This document shows, one piece after another, positions 7,084 to 16,396 of a DNA stretch of 64,000 nucleotides. Source of the stretch: Streptococcus australis ATCC 700641 (lineage in GTDB: Bacteria; Bacillota; Bacilli; Lactobacillales; Streptococcaceae); assembly GCF_000186465.1 (NCBI RefSeq), contig NZ_GL636091.1, positions 1,944,545 to 2,008,544 on the forward strand, given 5' to 3'. A program made the position numbers and the translations under genes. Numbering within the stretch: position 1 is the first letter of the stretch; each line of letters starts with the position of its first letter. The notes below the pieces were generated by a model, which worked only from the letters and a program-made list of their open reading frames with translations, searched no databases and was not told where the DNA came from.

Positions 7084-8058
7084 CTAATCCATGACCAATT
7101 TCTTCTCTTCAAAACGTATAGCAACAGTCGTCCCTTGGCCGACTTGAGACGTCATCTGGAGTTGGTGCCCTAGCTGATCGGCAATCTTTTTAGACAGATA
7201 GAGGCCTAGTCCAGAAGATTGCTGGGTCAAATGCCCATTGTAGCCGGAGAATCCCCGCTCAAAGACACGGAGTATATCGCTATCCTTAATTCCAATCCCA
7301 CTATCTTTCATAAAAAGGGTCTGGTCTTTGAAATAGATCTCAATCCCGCCAGTGCTGGTATACTTAAGGCTATTAGACAACAATTGCTCGATGATGACCA
7401 AGAGCCACTTGCGATCGGTAATGACGGCAACATCTAAGTCATGCAGATCCACCGTCAAGCCCTTTTGAATAAAGAAGATCGCATACTTTCGCACCACTTC
7501 TTTGACCAGCTCTTCGAGTGGAACACGCTTAAGCACCAAATCATCGTGAAAGCTTTCGAGTCTCAGATACTGGAGGACCACATTGGCATAGGAATCAATC
7601 TTAAAGAGCTCCTGCTCCATTTGTTGTCTCAGGTCGCTGTCTTCTATATTTTTAACCAAGAGTTGACTGGCCGCAATGGGCGTCTTAATCTGGTGGACCC
7701 AGAGGGTATAGTAATCCATCAGGTCATTGTAGGTCTCTAGACTCACCGTTGTTTGCTCACGTTGGGCTTGCTGACTGGTTGCTAGTTTCTGACTCAAGAC
7801 CAGTTCTAGAGGGGTCTCAGGTAGTCCCTCCCCATAGAGCACTTCCTTCCGACAGGCCTGATACCCAGCCACTGCATCCCAAATGACCAGAAGAAGACTC
7901 AAAAAAGCCAAAATTCCTGTTAGGTAAAGGAGAAAATTGCGGTAGCCTTCGAATATATAGGCAAACAAGACCAGGGATGAAAGGAGTAAACCAATCAAAT
8001 AGAGATAGCGACGGTGAGAAATCAGATAGTGTTTGACAAATAAGAATCGATTATCCAT
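7084..8058 (-). CDS. BceS-like intramembrane-sensing histidine kinase
   Basis: This kinase has 324 residues. Two membrane helices (about 19-36 and 42-62) are joined by a very short external loop, so there is no extracellular sensor domain. This is the hallmark of BceS-type kinases that sense through their partner transporter. The phosphoacceptor is His122 in WVHQIKTP. The ATPase domain shows the N box LLSNSLKY, the G1 box DSGIGIKD, the F box RVFERGFSG and the G2 box SSGLGLYLS. The gene overlaps the regulator gene by 8 bases (8051-8058). It should phosphorylate that regulator when the permease engages an antibiotic. The catalytic motifs appear complete. Confidence 0.93.
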   Translation of the reverse strand: MDNRFLFVKHYLISHRRYLYLIGLLLSSLVLFAYIFEGYRNFLLYLTGILAFLSLLLVIWDAVAGYQACRKEVLYGEGLPETPLELVLSQKLATSQQAQREQTTVSLETYNDLMDYYTLWVHQIKTPIAASQLLVKNIEDSDLRQQMEQELFKIDSYANVVLQYLRLESFHDDLVLKRVPLEELVKEVVRKYAIFFIQKGLTVDLHDLDVAVITDRKWLLVIIEQLLSNSLKYTSTGGIEIYFKDQTLFMKDSGIGIKDSDILRVFERGFSGYNGHLTQQSSGLGLYLSKKIADQLGHQLQMTSQVGQGTTVAIRFEEKKLVMD

Positions 8059-8728
8059 TGCTCAACCCGTATCCTATCCCTTTTTTCGTTTCGATAAAAT
8101 GTTCCAGTCCTGCTTCTTCGAGTTTCTTCCGAAGTCTAGCTACATTGACCGAGAGGGTGTTATCATCAATAAAGAAATCACTGTTCCACAATTCCTTCAT
8201 TAGATCATCCCGAGCCACTACACTTCCAGCTTTTTCAAAAAGGATACGAAGAATTTGAAATTCATTTTTGGTCAAATTAACCACCTCTCCCTCGTAGACC
8301 AGATCCATGGATTTGAGATTGAGGATGGCGCCCCGGTGTTCTAACAAATCTTGATCAGTTCCAAACTCATAAGAGCGGCGAAGGAGACCCTGAATTTTTG
8401 CCAGAAGGACATTGGGATCAAATGGCTTGGTCACATAGTCATCTCCTCCCATATTGATAGCCATGACGATGTCCATAGCTTGATCTCGTGAGGATAAAAA
8501 CATGATAGGGACCTTAGACACTTTACGAATCTCCTGGCACCAATGGTAGCCATTATAAAGAGGAAGGCCAATATCCATCAGAATCAGATGAGGATTGGTC
8601 TGGACGAAGGTCCCCAATACATCCATAAAGTCATCAACTGCAATAACTTCAAAGCCCCACTGCTCCATGATTTTCTTCACTTGTTGGCGAATGGTTTCAT
8701 CATCTTCGACAAGAAGAATTTTGTGCAT
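8051..8728 (-). CDS. BceR-like response regulator, OmpR family
   Basis: This regulator has 225 residues. The receiver domain (about 1-120) has acidic residues VEDDE near the N-terminus, the phosphorylation site Asp52 in ILMDIG and the conserved Lys in VTKPFDP. A winged-helix DNA-binding domain fills about 130-222. It is co-transcribed with the kinase. An extended -10, TGATATAAT, lies about 40 bases upstream. The two TNACA-N4-TGTAA operators before the transporters are its likely targets. I see no such operator in front of its own gene, so it may not control itself. Confidence 0.93.
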   Translation of the reverse strand: MHKILLVEDDETIRQQVKKIMEQWGFEVIAVDDFMDVLGTFVQTNPHLILMDIGLPLYNGYHWCQEIRKVSKVPIMFLSSRDQAMDIVMAINMGGDDYVTKPFDPNVLLAKIQGLLRRSYEFGTDQDLLEHRGAILNLKSMDLVYEGEVVNLTKNEFQILRILFEKAGSVVARDDLMKELWNSDFFIDDNTLSVNVARLRKKLEEAGLEHFIETKKGIGYGLSNG

Positions 8729-8911
8729 GCTCTTTCCTGCTCTTTCTTACTAGAGTATTACCCTTTCATTATATCAAATTATCCAAGGAGCATACATATT
8801 TTTCGCCATCTCAACTTACAGGTAACTCCTTTCGTCAATTTCCTATTTTTACTGAGGGGCTTTTCAGGTATTTTATGCTATACTGAACATACAGATACAA
8901 AGGAGAATCTC

Positions 8912-10096
8912 ATGTCCACGATTTTTGATTATCTAGACTATGTCACCTATGATTCCATCTACGATCGCCCTTTTAAGGAACTCGATGTCCTGGCACTGAC
9001 AGAGCTGACTTATCTTCCTTTTGATCGGATCGTGCCCCAAGGGGATACGACCAATATTGAAGTCCGCTTATCTGATGCAGCAGAGCTAGTCGATCGAACC
9101 ACAGATTTCATCGTGACAGACCAACACCTGAAAATAGTCGATGTCCTAGCTACATCCAAACGCTTTAAGAATCTCAAACTCCTCAACTATGTCAACGAAT
9201 ATGACCCCGATGTTCAGAAGCAGTTTGCGGCTATGACCTATCGTCTTACCATGGATGTTTATTTAGTTGTCTTCAGGGGGACGGATGACACCTTGATCGG
9301 CTGGAAGGAAGACTTCCATATGACCTATATGGACCATGTCCCAGCTCAGAGGCGCGCAGCCAGCTACCTACAAAACGTCATGAAGGAATTTCCTAAAGGG
9401 CGCTTCTTAGTAGCCGGTCACTCCAAAGGGGGCAATCTCGCAACCTATGCCTGCTCCTACCTTCCTGATCAGCTGTCCGAACAAGTCCATGCCATTTACT
9501 GTTACGACGCTCCAGGTCTCAACAAGTCCATTATCAAAACAGAGGGATACCAACGAATCGCACACCTCATTCATCGCTTTGTCCCACAAGGATCCATCGT
9601 CGGCATGATGCTGGAAGTCCCAGAGCCTGCTACGATTGTTAAAAGTCGAGCCTTTGGTGGCTTTGCCCAGCATGACGCCTTTACTTGGATGGTTGAAAAG
9701 GATGGATTTGTGACACTAGATCAAACCAATCCCGATAGTCAGCAGACCGACGAGACCCTAAAGCAGTGGGTTCGCGAAACATCGGCGGATGAGCGCAAGA
9801 AGTTCTTTGATACCTTTTTTGGCATTTTTCTGGACGCAGGCATCACTTCAATTAATGATTTGAGGAACTTGAAAAATTTCTCCAAGATCAAAGACATCTT
9901 TCAAAATGCTCAAGACCTAGATCCTACAGAAAGGGAAATGCTGGAACGTCTAGCCAAGCAACTCATCGACACCCGTGTCCAAGCTTGGAAAAAATGGCAA
10001 ACAGTTCCCCGTATCCTGGTTCAAATGGCTGCATTTTTCAAGCGAAAACAAGCAGTCGAGTCCTCCTCACCTCTGCTTCTTGAGCACAAAGATTGA
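8912..10096 (+). CDS. DUF2974 family protein, lipase-like alpha/beta hydrolase fold
   Basis: The protein has 394 residues starting MSTIFDYLDYVTY. The start at 8912 is supported by AAGGAG eight bases upstream; the frame stays open further upstream but there it overlaps the divergent response regulator gene. A nucleophile elbow GHSKG (residues 169-173, Ser171) sits in VAGHSKGGNLATY. The strand before it carries VFRGTDDT. This is the DUF2974 pattern, thought to be an esterase or lipase; no substrate is established. There is no signal peptide, so it should be cytoplasmic. A good intrinsic terminator follows, so the gene is probably transcribed alone. Confidence 0.85.
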   Translation: MSTIFDYLDYVTYDSIYDRPFKELDVLALTELTYLPFDRIVPQGDTTNIEVRLSDAAELVDRTTDFIVTDQHLKIVDVLATSKRFKNLKLLNYVNEYDPDVQKQFAAMTYRLTMDVYLVVFRGTDDTLIGWKEDFHMTYMDHVPAQRRAASYLQNVMKEFPKGRFLVAGHSKGGNLATYACSYLPDQLSEQVHAIYCYDAPGLNKSIIKTEGYQRIAHLIHRFVPQGSIVGMMLEVPEPATIVKSRAFGGFAQHDAFTWMVEKDGFVTLDQTNPDSQQTDETLKQWVRETSADERKKFFDTFFGIFLDAGITSINDLRNLKNFSKIKDIFQNAQDLDPTEREMLERLAKQLIDTRVQAWKKWQTVPRILVQMAAFFKRKQAVESSSPLLLEHKD

Positions 10097-10130
10097 CAAT
10101 TTCAACTCTATTCTATAAAATGTAATAATA

Positions 10131-10163
10131 TCGTTTACATCCAATGGTGTAAACGAATTTTTT
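10131..10163 (+). terminator. Terminator of the DUF2974 gene
   Basis: The stem TCGTTTACA/TGTAAACGA with an 8-base loop is followed by ATTTTTTT. Confidence 0.85.
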
Positions 10164-10191
10164 TATAGAAAGAGAATTCATTAAAGTAAAA

Positions 10192-10223
10192 CAAAAACCA
10201 GGAAATTATAGTTCCTGGGTTTT
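10192..10223 (-). terminator. Terminator of the DUF6287 gene
   Basis: The minus-strand stem ACCCAGGAA/TTCCTGGTT is followed by a T tract, directly after the stop of the gene at 10230-11498. Confidence 0.85.
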
Positions 10224-10229
10224 CGCTTC

Positions 10230-11498
10230 TTATTGGCGATAGAAGTATTGATCCGCTGGGTAGTTGCCTGCAGATTGAGTAACAACCAAGCGAGGTTTGC
10301 TCTTATCTGACTGGTCTCCATCAGGATTTTCAAAACCAATCTTAAAGAGGCCAACTGCCACTCCTGTTTCTCCCACACGTAGATCTACATAAGGGACTTT
10401 ACTTGTCTTATCAGAGTTTGGCACTGCTTTTAATCTTCCTTGACCTTTCACAGTTCCATCTTCTTGGATGACCATCTCCTGGCCTTTGGCATTGCGCCAT
10501 GTCCCTGCTAGACTTGAGAAATCTCCACTATTGATGGCCGCAATATCAAGGTCTGCGTCCTTCTTAGGCTCTGGGTAGGCTTCCCACCATTTGTCTTGGT
10601 AGGCTTGGAAGGAGGCTTGATGGTAGAAGATACGTCTCAAAGGCGACACGACACCATCCGGACCTTGAACATTTTCAGGAATCAAAGTGACAATCAATTC
10701 TTGACCAGGAGTTTCTCCACTTGTACCAGCTTGGACAAAGTAAACCTGATAGGTCGATCCAGCTTTCTTAGGTTTCTTATCTTTATTAAGGACAAATTGG
10801 ACATTGCTAGCTCCACTCCAGAAGCTCCATCCCTTATCCTGATCAGAGTAGATAGAAGGGAAGACAGTAGTCCGGTGATTATAATAATCTTCTGGACTAT
10901 AGCCATACAACTTAAAGCCAGAATCCGCAATCTGCTGTTCAATAGATTCATTGGAATAGCTTCCCGCGAAGGTTGTCAAATCCCCATCCAATACTGCATC
11001 ATCTGGATTCGTCGATTTAAAGAAATCCTTCCGATTGGCAAAGACCATCTCATGATCGGGGTCTTTGTCTGACATGGTTACCGTAATAAGGGGGGCTTTA
11101 TCTGTTTTGTATTTAAAGATACGCACAGTGATGGTGAAATCCTTATTTCCATCTGACTTTTTCATCTGACTAGTAGAAACTTTATTGGCTCCTTCTACTT
11201 TGAAATCCGTTGAGAAAGTTGCTGATACAGGACCATCTTCTGTCTCGTAATCAATCTTCCAAGATTTCCCATCTTTTTGAATCTTGGCCTTATCACGCGC
11301 ACTAGAGACATATTCACCAGATAGATCGATGGCTTTTTCCTTAGATGAAGACGAGGTCTTCGAGGTCTGATTGAACTCTTTTTGATGATCCGGTTGAATA
11401 TTAGAGCTAGAGTAGAGATAGACTCCTCCGATTAGAACTACTGCACTCACAAAAGCGATGATCATCCAAAGATATTTCTTATCTAATTTTTTGATCAT
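10230..11498 (-). CDS. Membrane-anchored DUF6287-type surface protein
   Basis: The protein has 422 residues. A single N-terminal membrane anchor covers about residues 10-30 after a basic start (MIKKLDKKYLW), followed by a Ser/Lys-rich linker and a long extracellular part. Two comparable modules are visible: one near residue 60 (IDLSGEYVSSARDKAKI) and one near residue 330 (SSLAGTWRNAKGQEMVI). The second resembles the DUF6287 motif found in streptococcal surface proteins. There is no lipobox or LPXTG. The start is supported by AAGGAGG upstream. Flanking terminators suggest a single-gene unit. Its function is unknown. Confidence 0.75.
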   Translation of the reverse strand: MIKKLDKKYLWMIIAFVSAVVLIGGVYLYSSSNIQPDHQKEFNQTSKTSSSSKEKAIDLSGEYVSSARDKAKIQKDGKSWKIDYETEDGPVSATFSTDFKVEGANKVSTSQMKKSDGNKDFTITVRIFKYKTDKAPLITVTMSDKDPDHEMVFANRKDFFKSTNPDDAVLDGDLTTFAGSYSNESIEQQIADSGFKLYGYSPEDYYNHRTTVFPSIYSDQDKGWSFWSGASNVQFVLNKDKKPKKAGSTYQVYFVQAGTSGETPGQELIVTLIPENVQGPDGVVSPLRRIFYHQASFQAYQDKWWEAYPEPKKDADLDIAAINSGDFSSLAGTWRNAKGQEMVIQEDGTVKGQGRLKAVPNSDKTSKVPYVDLRVGETGVAVGLFKIGFENPDGDQSDKSKPRLVVTQSAGNYPADQYFYRQ

Positions 11499-11608
11499 TT
11501 CAATACCTCCTTGAAATGGTAGTTACCTAATAGTATACCTTAAATTCTATTTAAAGCAAACTTTGACTGAATTTCATAAACTTTTTATCGTTTTTCGATA
11601 CTTTTTTG

Positions 11609-11636
11609 TTGACTTATTTTTTATAAGGAGTATACT
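11609..11636 (+). promoter_or_regulatory. Promoter of the DUF2975/HTH pair
   Basis: TTGACT (11609-11614), 16 bases, TATACT (11631-11636), 37 bases before the start codon. Confidence 0.65.
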
Positions 11637-11673
11637 ATAAGTGAAAAATAAATAAACTTCAAGGAGGCTTGCG

Positions 11674-12195
11674 ATGAAAAACTCAAAAACCTTAAAAGAT
11701 GTCATTGAAGTCTTAACGGCTTTCATTTACTTCTGTGGCTTTATGACCGTGGCCGCACTGGTCGTCCACCTGCTTTCCCGGATGGGAGTGTTTAAGGAGA
11801 TCGTTCAATCTGGACGCTTGTCCTTTGATGTGAACGGCATCCAGCTCTTCCCCAAACATCCGCACCCCCTCTGGCAATTGCTCTTTCCATTAGCCTCCAG
11901 TGCTATTTATATATTTCTTCTCATCACCATTCGTAGCTTCCTCCAAAATCTCTACCAAGAAAAGATCTTTTCTCACTCCAACATTGATCTTTGTAACCGG
12001 GCTTGGAAGATCCTCTTGGTCTTGTCCTTTATGTCTGGCACACTTGAAACCAGTGGCAATGCTTATCTCCTTCCCTTCACCTTCCGATTGACCTTTAATA
12101 CGGGACTTCTCCTTGCCGTCCCAATTGTCTGGGCCCTTGGCAAGATTTTAGAGAGAGGGATTGAAATCGCAGAAGAAAATGAGCTAACCATTTAA
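11674..12195 (+). CDS. DUF2975 family membrane protein
   Basis: The protein has 173 residues with about four membrane segments (near 14-36, 72-93, 110-130 and 140-160). The conserved cytoplasmic stretch FSHSNIDLCNRAW between helices is typical of DUF2975 proteins. The ribosome site is AAGGAGG. The next gene, 10 bases downstream, is a small Xre-type regulator. This membrane-protein/HTH pairing is common in Firmicutes and suggests that the membrane protein modulates or is controlled by the regulator. No biochemical function is established for the family. Confidence 0.85.
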   Translation: MKNSKTLKDVIEVLTAFIYFCGFMTVAALVVHLLSRMGVFKEIVQSGRLSFDVNGIQLFPKHPHPLWQLLFPLASSAIYIFLLITIRSFLQNLYQEKIFSHSNIDLCNRAWKILLVLSFMSGTLETSGNAYLLPFTFRLTFNTGLLLAVPIVWALGKILERGIEIAEENELTI

Positions 12196-12205
12196 GGAGG
12201 GTGCC

Positions 12206-12412
12206 ATGATTATCGTCAATTTAGATGTCATGCTGGCCAAGCGAAAGATGAAATCCAATGAGCTAGCAGACAAAATCGGCATCACCACAGCCAACCTCTC
12301 CATCCTCAAAACAGGCAAGGCCAAAGCCATCCGCTTCACCACCCTTGAAGCCATCTGCAAAGAACTAGACTGCCAGCCTGGAGATATCCTGGAATACCGG
12401 CCAGATGAATAG
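12206..12412 (+). CDS. Small Xre/Cro-type DNA-binding regulator
   Basis: The protein has 68 residues, almost entirely one helix-turn-helix domain. Recognition-helix features are SNELADKIGITTANLSILK, and the C-terminal part is FTTLEAICKELDCQPGDIL, as in YozG-like Cro/CI regulators. AAGGAGG precedes the ATG. It forms an operon with the DUF2975 membrane protein upstream and is followed by a bidirectional terminator. Its DNA target is not known; autoregulation is plausible but I see no clear palindrome in the promoter. Confidence 0.88.
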   Translation: MIIVNLDVMLAKRKMKSNELADKIGITTANLSILKTGKAKAIRFTTLEAICKELDCQPGDILEYRPDE

Positions 12413-12430
12413 GACATGTATCGTCATAAG

Positions 12431-12456
12431 AAAAGCACTCCCGCTGGAGTGCTTTT
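12431..12456. terminator. Bidirectional terminator between the HTH gene and metG
   Basis: A perfect stem, AAAAGCACTCC/GGAGTGCTTTT with loop CGCT, lies between convergent genes and can act on both strands. Confidence 0.85.
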
Positions 12457-12472
12457 CATCTATGTCTATCGT

Positions 12473-14464
12473 TTAGCCAATGATGCTTCCATTTGGTACA
12501 GATGGATCAACAGTTAAGACTGTTAATTGATCTCCGTATTCTGCGGAAAGAATCATGCCTTGGCTGACATATTTCTTCATCATTTTACGTGGTTTGAGGT
12601 TGGCCACGATTTGGAGTTTCTTGCCGACCAATTCTTGTTCATTTGGATAGAATTTCGCGATACCAGAAAGGATTTGACGGTCTTCGCCATCTCCTGCATC
12701 TAGGCGGAAGCGAAGCAATTTGTCTGATCCTTCGACGCGTTCCACTTCTTTGACTTCTGCTACACGGATTTCAACTTTGTCAAAGTCTTCAAATTTGATC
12801 TCATCTTTTTCAGACTTGAGTTCCACTTCTTCTGGAATCCATTCTTTTTCTTGTGGTTTCCCAGCAGTCATTTGAGATTGGATGTAGGCAATTTCTTCTT
12901 CCATGTCCAGACGTGGGAAGATTGGAGTTCCTTTGGCAACTACTGTGACATTTTCAGGGAATCCTGCTAAGTTCAAGTTTTCAAGATCAAAGTCCAAGCC
13001 CAAGCCAAGTTGTTCCATGATGGCGTTTGAGGTGTTCATCATGAATGGTTGGATCAAGTGAGCCATGACACGAAGGCTAGCTGCCAAGTGAGCCATGACC
13101 GCTGCCAATTGTTCCTTGTCACCATCTTCTTTAGCGAGGACCCAAGGCGCTGTCTCATCGATGTACTTGTTGGTCCGAGAGATGATGTTCCATACGGCTT
13201 CCAAAGCGCGTGGGTAATCAACCGCATTCATTTGCTTGTGGTATTCAGCGATGTTTTCTTCAACTACCTTAGCCAAATCAGCATCAAATGCAGTGACATT
13301 TTCGACATAAGCTGGAACTTGGCCACCAAAGTATTTATTGATCATGGCTACCGTCCGGTTAAGGAGGTTTCCAAGGTCATTGGCCAATTCATAGTTGATG
13401 CGAGCCACATAATCTTCTGGTGTGAAGGTACCATCAGAACCAACTGGCAAACTGCGCATGAGGTAGTAACGAAGTGGATCCAAGCCGAAGCGTTCCACCA
13501 ACATTTCTGGGTAGATGACATTCCCTTTAGACTTAGACATCTTGCCGTCTTTCATGACAAACCAACCATGGCCAATCAAACGTTCTGGCAATTTGATATC
13601 CAACATCATGAGAAGGATTGGCCAGTAGATGGAGTGGAAACGAAGGATGTCTTTTCCGACCATGTGGAAGACGGTTCCGTTCCAGAACTTATCAAAGTTT
13701 TCATGATCTTCTTGACCATATCCAAGAGCTGTCACATAGTTAAGAAGGGCATCAAACCAAACGTAGACAACGTGTCTAGGATTGGATGGAACCTGTACAC
13801 CCCAGGTAAAGGTGGTCCGAGATACCGCCAAGTCTTCCAAGCCTGGCTCGATGAAGTTTTTCAACATTTCATTGAGACGGCCATCTGGCGTGATGAAATC
13901 CGGTTGAGATTTGAAAAATTCAACCAAGCGGTCTTGGTATTTGCTGAGGCGAAGGAAGTAAGATTCTTCAGAAACCCATTCTACTTCGTGTCCTGATGGG
14001 GCTACCCCACCGATGACCTTGCCATTCTCATCACGGAATACCTCAGCCAATTGGCTTTCTGTAAAGAACTCTTCATCAGAGACTGAATACCAGCCAGAGT
14101 ACTCACCCAGGTAGATGTCGTCTTGCGCAAGCAAACGTTCAAAGACCTGAGCCACCACTTTTTCATGGTAATCGTCTGTCGTACGGATGAATTTATCGTA
14201 TGAGATATCGAGTAATTGCCAGAGTTCTTTCACTCCAACGGCCATCCCATCTACATAAGCTTGCGGCGTAATCCCAGCTTCTTCTGCTTTTTGCTGGATC
14301 TTTTGACCGTGCTCATCAAGACCAGTCAGGTAGAACACATCGTAGTTCATCATGCGCTTGTAACGAGCTAAGACGTCACAGGCAATGGTTGTATAAGCTG
14401 AACCAATATGCAATTTACCAGATGGGTAATAGATAGGGGTTGTGATGTAGAATGATTTTGTCAT
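12473..14464 (-). CDS. metG: Methionyl-tRNA synthetase
   Basis: The enzyme has 663 residues and charges tRNA-Met with methionine. The class I signature KLHIGSA lies at about residues 17-23 and KMSKS at about 308-312. The anticodon-binding helical domain follows. The C-terminal tRNA-binding OB domain (about 560-663, with [14 protein letters not shown]) is the dimerising form found in Firmicutes. The length is normal. There is no T-box or other leader in the short upstream gap, where only a weak promoter could fit. It appears to be a single-gene unit. Confidence 0.97.
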   Translation of the reverse strand: MTKSFYITTPIYYPSGKLHIGSAYTTIACDVLARYKRMMNYDVFYLTGLDEHGQKIQQKAEEAGITPQAYVDGMAVGVKELWQLLDISYDKFIRTTDDYHEKVVAQVFERLLAQDDIYLGEYSGWYSVSDEEFFTESQLAEVFRDENGKVIGGVAPSGHEVEWVSEESYFLRLSKYQDRLVEFFKSQPDFITPDGRLNEMLKNFIEPGLEDLAVSRTTFTWGVQVPSNPRHVVYVWFDALLNYVTALGYGQEDHENFDKFWNGTVFHMVGKDILRFHSIYWPILLMMLDIKLPERLIGHGWFVMKDGKMSKSKGNVIYPEMLVERFGLDPLRYYLMRSLPVGSDGTFTPEDYVARINYELANDLGNLLNRTVAMINKYFGGQVPAYVENVTAFDADLAKVVEENIAEYHKQMNAVDYPRALEAVWNIISRTNKYIDETAPWVLAKEDGDKEQLAAVMAHLAASLRVMAHLIQPFMMNTSNAIMEQLGLGLDFDLENLNLAGFPENVTVVAKGTPIFPRLDMEEEIAYIQSQMTAGKPQEKEWIPEEVELKSEKDEIKFEDFDKVEIRVAEVKEVERVEGSDKLLRFRLDAGDGEDRQILSGIAKFYPNEQELVGKKLQIVANLKPRKMMKKYVSQGMILSAEYGDQLTVLTVDPSVPNGSIIG

Positions 14465-14572
14465 TTTCTTTTCCTTTCAAGGCTAATGAAACCTTATATA
14501 CTAACACCCCATTATATCATTTTTAGGAGGCCCTGAAAACCCAAAACCAGCTAGGATCTAAGGAAGACAAGC

Positions 14573-14597
14573 AAAAAAGCTGACCGAAGTCAGCTTT
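14573..14597 (-). terminator. Distal terminator downstream of gpmA
   Basis: The minus-strand stem AAAGCTGAC/GTCAGCTTT with a TTCG tetraloop is followed by TTTTTT. Confidence 0.85.
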
Positions 14598-14608
14598 CTA
14601 TTATTGAT

Positions 14609-14730
14609 AACGAATCCCGCTAGAATTGCCTCGCTTTTGCATTTCTAGGCTCGGGATAAAAATATCCACTGGATAAGCCTCGCTTTTTCGTTTTCAGGCT
14701 CGGGATAAAAAGGTCCCCCGGATCTTTTTA
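14609..14730 (-). repeat. Tandem degenerate repeats with weak hairpins, downstream of gpmA
   Basis: On the minus strand a unit of about 50 bases occurs twice: a small GATCC/GGAYC-type hairpin, TTTTTATCCCGAGCC, and then GCGAGGC. The first copy (GATCC-GGG-GGACC then TTTTTATC) begins at the gpmA stop codon. The second (ATCC-AGT-GGAT then ATTTTTATC) follows. Each ends in a GAGCC/GGC-type stem. They look like serial attenuating terminators before the strong terminator at 14573-14597. Confidence 0.6.
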
Positions 14731-15420
14731 TTTCCCAAGATAGTATTCAGACACTACGTTCAATTTTTCGTCAAATTCGAATACCAATGGTGGGAAGTTA
14801 GGGATTTCCACATCCATGATTTCGTCGTCTGACAATTGTTTGATGTGTTTTACAAGGGCACGGATTGAGTTACCGTGAGCTCCTACGAATACATTTTTAC
14901 CATCTTTAAGTGCTGGAGCGATTTTATCTTCCCAGAATGGAAGTGCACGTTCCAAAGTAACTTTCAAGTTTTCAGCATCTGGAATCACTGAATCGTCAAG
15001 TGAAGCGTAACGACGGTCAGTGTGTGCTGAGTGTTCATCATCACGGTCCATTGCAGGAGGCAATACATCGTATGAACGACGCCAGATGTGAACTTGTTCA
15101 TCACCAAATTGTTCAGCAGCTTCTGCTTTGTTTTTACCAGTCAAACCACCGTAGTGACGTTCGTTCAAGCGCCATGATTTTTCAACTGGAACCCACAATT
15201 GGTCAGCAGCTTCAAGAGCCAAGTTAGTAGTTTTGATCGCACGTTTCAATACTGAAGTGTAAGCTTGGTCAAATTCGATACCAGCTTCTTTGATCAATTT
15301 ACCAGCGTCGATCGCTTGTTGTGTACCTTTTTCAGACAAATCAACATCAGCCCAACCAGTGAAAAGGTTAGCTTTGTTCCATTCAGACTCACCGTGGCGA
15401 GCAAAAACCAATTTTACCAT
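14728..15420 (-). CDS. gpmA: 2,3-bisphosphoglycerate-dependent phosphoglycerate mutase
   Basis: The enzyme has 230 residues and interconverts 3- and 2-phosphoglycerate in glycolysis. The phosphohistidine motif RHGESEWN lies at residues 8-15 (His9). The second histidine is in [23 protein letters not shown] is the substrate-binding loop. Codon choice is strongly biased, as in highly expressed streptococcal genes. AAAAGGAGA precedes the ATG. Several terminator-like hairpins follow. Confidence 0.97.
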   Translation of the reverse strand: MVKLVFARHGESEWNKANLFTGWADVDLSEKGTQQAIDAGKLIKEAGIEFDQAYTSVLKRAIKTTNLALEAADQLWVPVEKSWRLNERHYGGLTGKNKAEAAEQFGDEQVHIWRRSYDVLPPAMDRDDEHSAHTDRRYASLDDSVIPDAENLKVTLERALPFWEDKIAPALKDGKNVFVGAHGNSIRALVKHIKQLSDDEIMDVEIPNFPPLVFEFDEKLNVVSEYYLGK

Positions 15421-15632
15421 TTGATGGATCTCCTTTTATTTTCCGAGGTTCCCCTCGTTTATCTATTCTATTCTATTCTACTAGATTTTGAGGGAAAAAT
15501 CTAGTCTTAACAGAGCTAGATCGAAGATTTCGTGAAAATTTTATCAATTCTTTTTCATGGACATTTACAAGTCGCTCTCACCAAGTTCTAAATCCTGCCT
15601 CTTCCACCCTCTTTCCACAAGCCAGACTAAAC

Positions 15633-15654
15633 AAAAAACCTCTAAAAAGAGGTT
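15633..15654 (-). terminator. Terminator of perR
   Basis: The minus-strand stem AACCTCT/AGAGGTT is followed by TTTTTTG and lies within a few bases of the perR stop. Confidence 0.8.
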
Positions 15655-15657
15655 TGC

Positions 15658-16119
15658 TTACAATTGCTTCTTCTGGCATTCCGGACAAAGGCCATAAACT
15701 GTAGTTTGGCACTTGGTAATGACGTAGCCACTTTTTTCTCTCGCTTCTGCTCTCACGTCTGGAACTTCGATATCAATATCGTCAATCTTCCCACAAGACT
15801 CACAAATCAAATTCAAATGATCGTGTCCCATAAAGTCAAAGTAGGTCGTGGTATCATTGCGTACTTTTATTTCAGAGACAAAGCCTTCTTCAATGAGGAC
15901 CTTAAGATTGTTATAAACGGTTGCTAGACTCATATTGGGAAAGGCAGGTTTCAAATCTTGGTAGATGGCATCGGCACTCGGATGTTCCTGACTTTTGACA
16001 AGATAAGAAAGGACCGCACGACGCGTCTCTGTAATTCGTACAGATTTTTCGCGCAAGTGTTGCAATACATCTTCCACTTTTTCTTGTTGAACGGAATCGA
16101 GCCTTAAACAAGCTAGCAT
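15658..16119 (-). CDS. perR: Fur-family peroxide-responsive repressor PerR
   Basis: The protein has 153 residues. The N-terminal winged helix has RITETRRAVLSYL and the recognition region MSLATVYNNLKVL. The C-terminal dimerisation domain has two CXXC pairs, CESC and CPEC, for structural zinc, and GHDHLNLIC for regulatory metal. Streptococci usually have one Fur-family repressor, PerR, which uses Fe/Mn to control dpr and other oxidative-stress genes. A PerR box occurs upstream of this gene (16183-16197) and two lie before dpr in this window. The ribosome site AAAGGGG supports the 16119 start. Confidence 0.93.
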   Translation of the reverse strand: MLACLRLDSVQQEKVEDVLQHLREKSVRITETRRAVLSYLVKSQEHPSADAIYQDLKPAFPNMSLATVYNNLKVLIEEGFVSEIKVRNDTTTYFDFMGHDHLNLICESCGKIDDIDIEVPDVRAEAREKSGYVITKCQTTVYGLCPECQKKQL

Positions 16120-16152
16120 GGTCTTTCCCCTTTCTGTCTCTTCTTAAAAACT

Positions 16153-16197
16153 ATTATATCACGAATACCAAAATTTGCCTAATTAGAATGTTTGTAA
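16153..16197 (-). promoter_or_regulatory. perR promoter with a PerR box
   Basis: The minus strand has an extended -10, TGATATAAT (hexamer 16153-16158). About 25 bases upstream of that is TTACAAACATTCTAA (16183-16197), which fits the PerR box NTANAANNATTNTAN at every fixed position. This suggests autoregulation. Confidence 0.65.
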
Positions 16198-16205
16198 ATA
16201 AGAAA

Positions 16206-16382
16206 AGAGGCTGGGACAAAAGTCCTAGCCTCTCAATTGTCTTTGGATTGTCGAGCAAGACGCAGTGGTTGAGTGGGCTCTACTACGCTGATTTCATCAG
16301 CTTTTAAAGCCCTACTCAACTGTGCGGAGGTGGGACGACGAAATCGAATTCTAACGAATTACCGATTTCTGTCCCACTCTCT
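16206..16382 (+). repeat. About 177-bp multi-hairpin intergenic repeat, copy 1
   Basis: Three nested inverted repeats are visible: AGAGGCTGGGAC-AAAA-GTCCTAGCCTCT; GTTGAGTGGGCT against AGCCCTACTCAAC; and GTGGGAC...GAAATCG against CGATTTC...GTCCCAC. A close copy lies at 28902-29077, and parts recur near 53207-53391. There is no open frame. Here it sits between perR and the 51-residue membrane protein gene. Confidence 0.85.
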
Positions 16383-16396
16383 TTTGTTTTCTATTC

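Noticed and set aside
8543-8911. Extension of the DUF2974 reading frame upstream of 8912
   Set aside because: It overlaps the divergent response regulator gene, lacks a ribosome site, and the ATG at 8912 has AAGGAG at good spacing.
10596-11072. 158-codon frame opposite the DUF6287 gene
   Set aside because: It is antisense to a protein with a clear membrane anchor and ribosome site; no independent evidence.
13049-13996. Long plus-strand open frame inside metG
   Set aside because: It is antisense to a fully conserved tRNA synthetase, with no ribosome site or recognisable domain, so it is a shadow frame.
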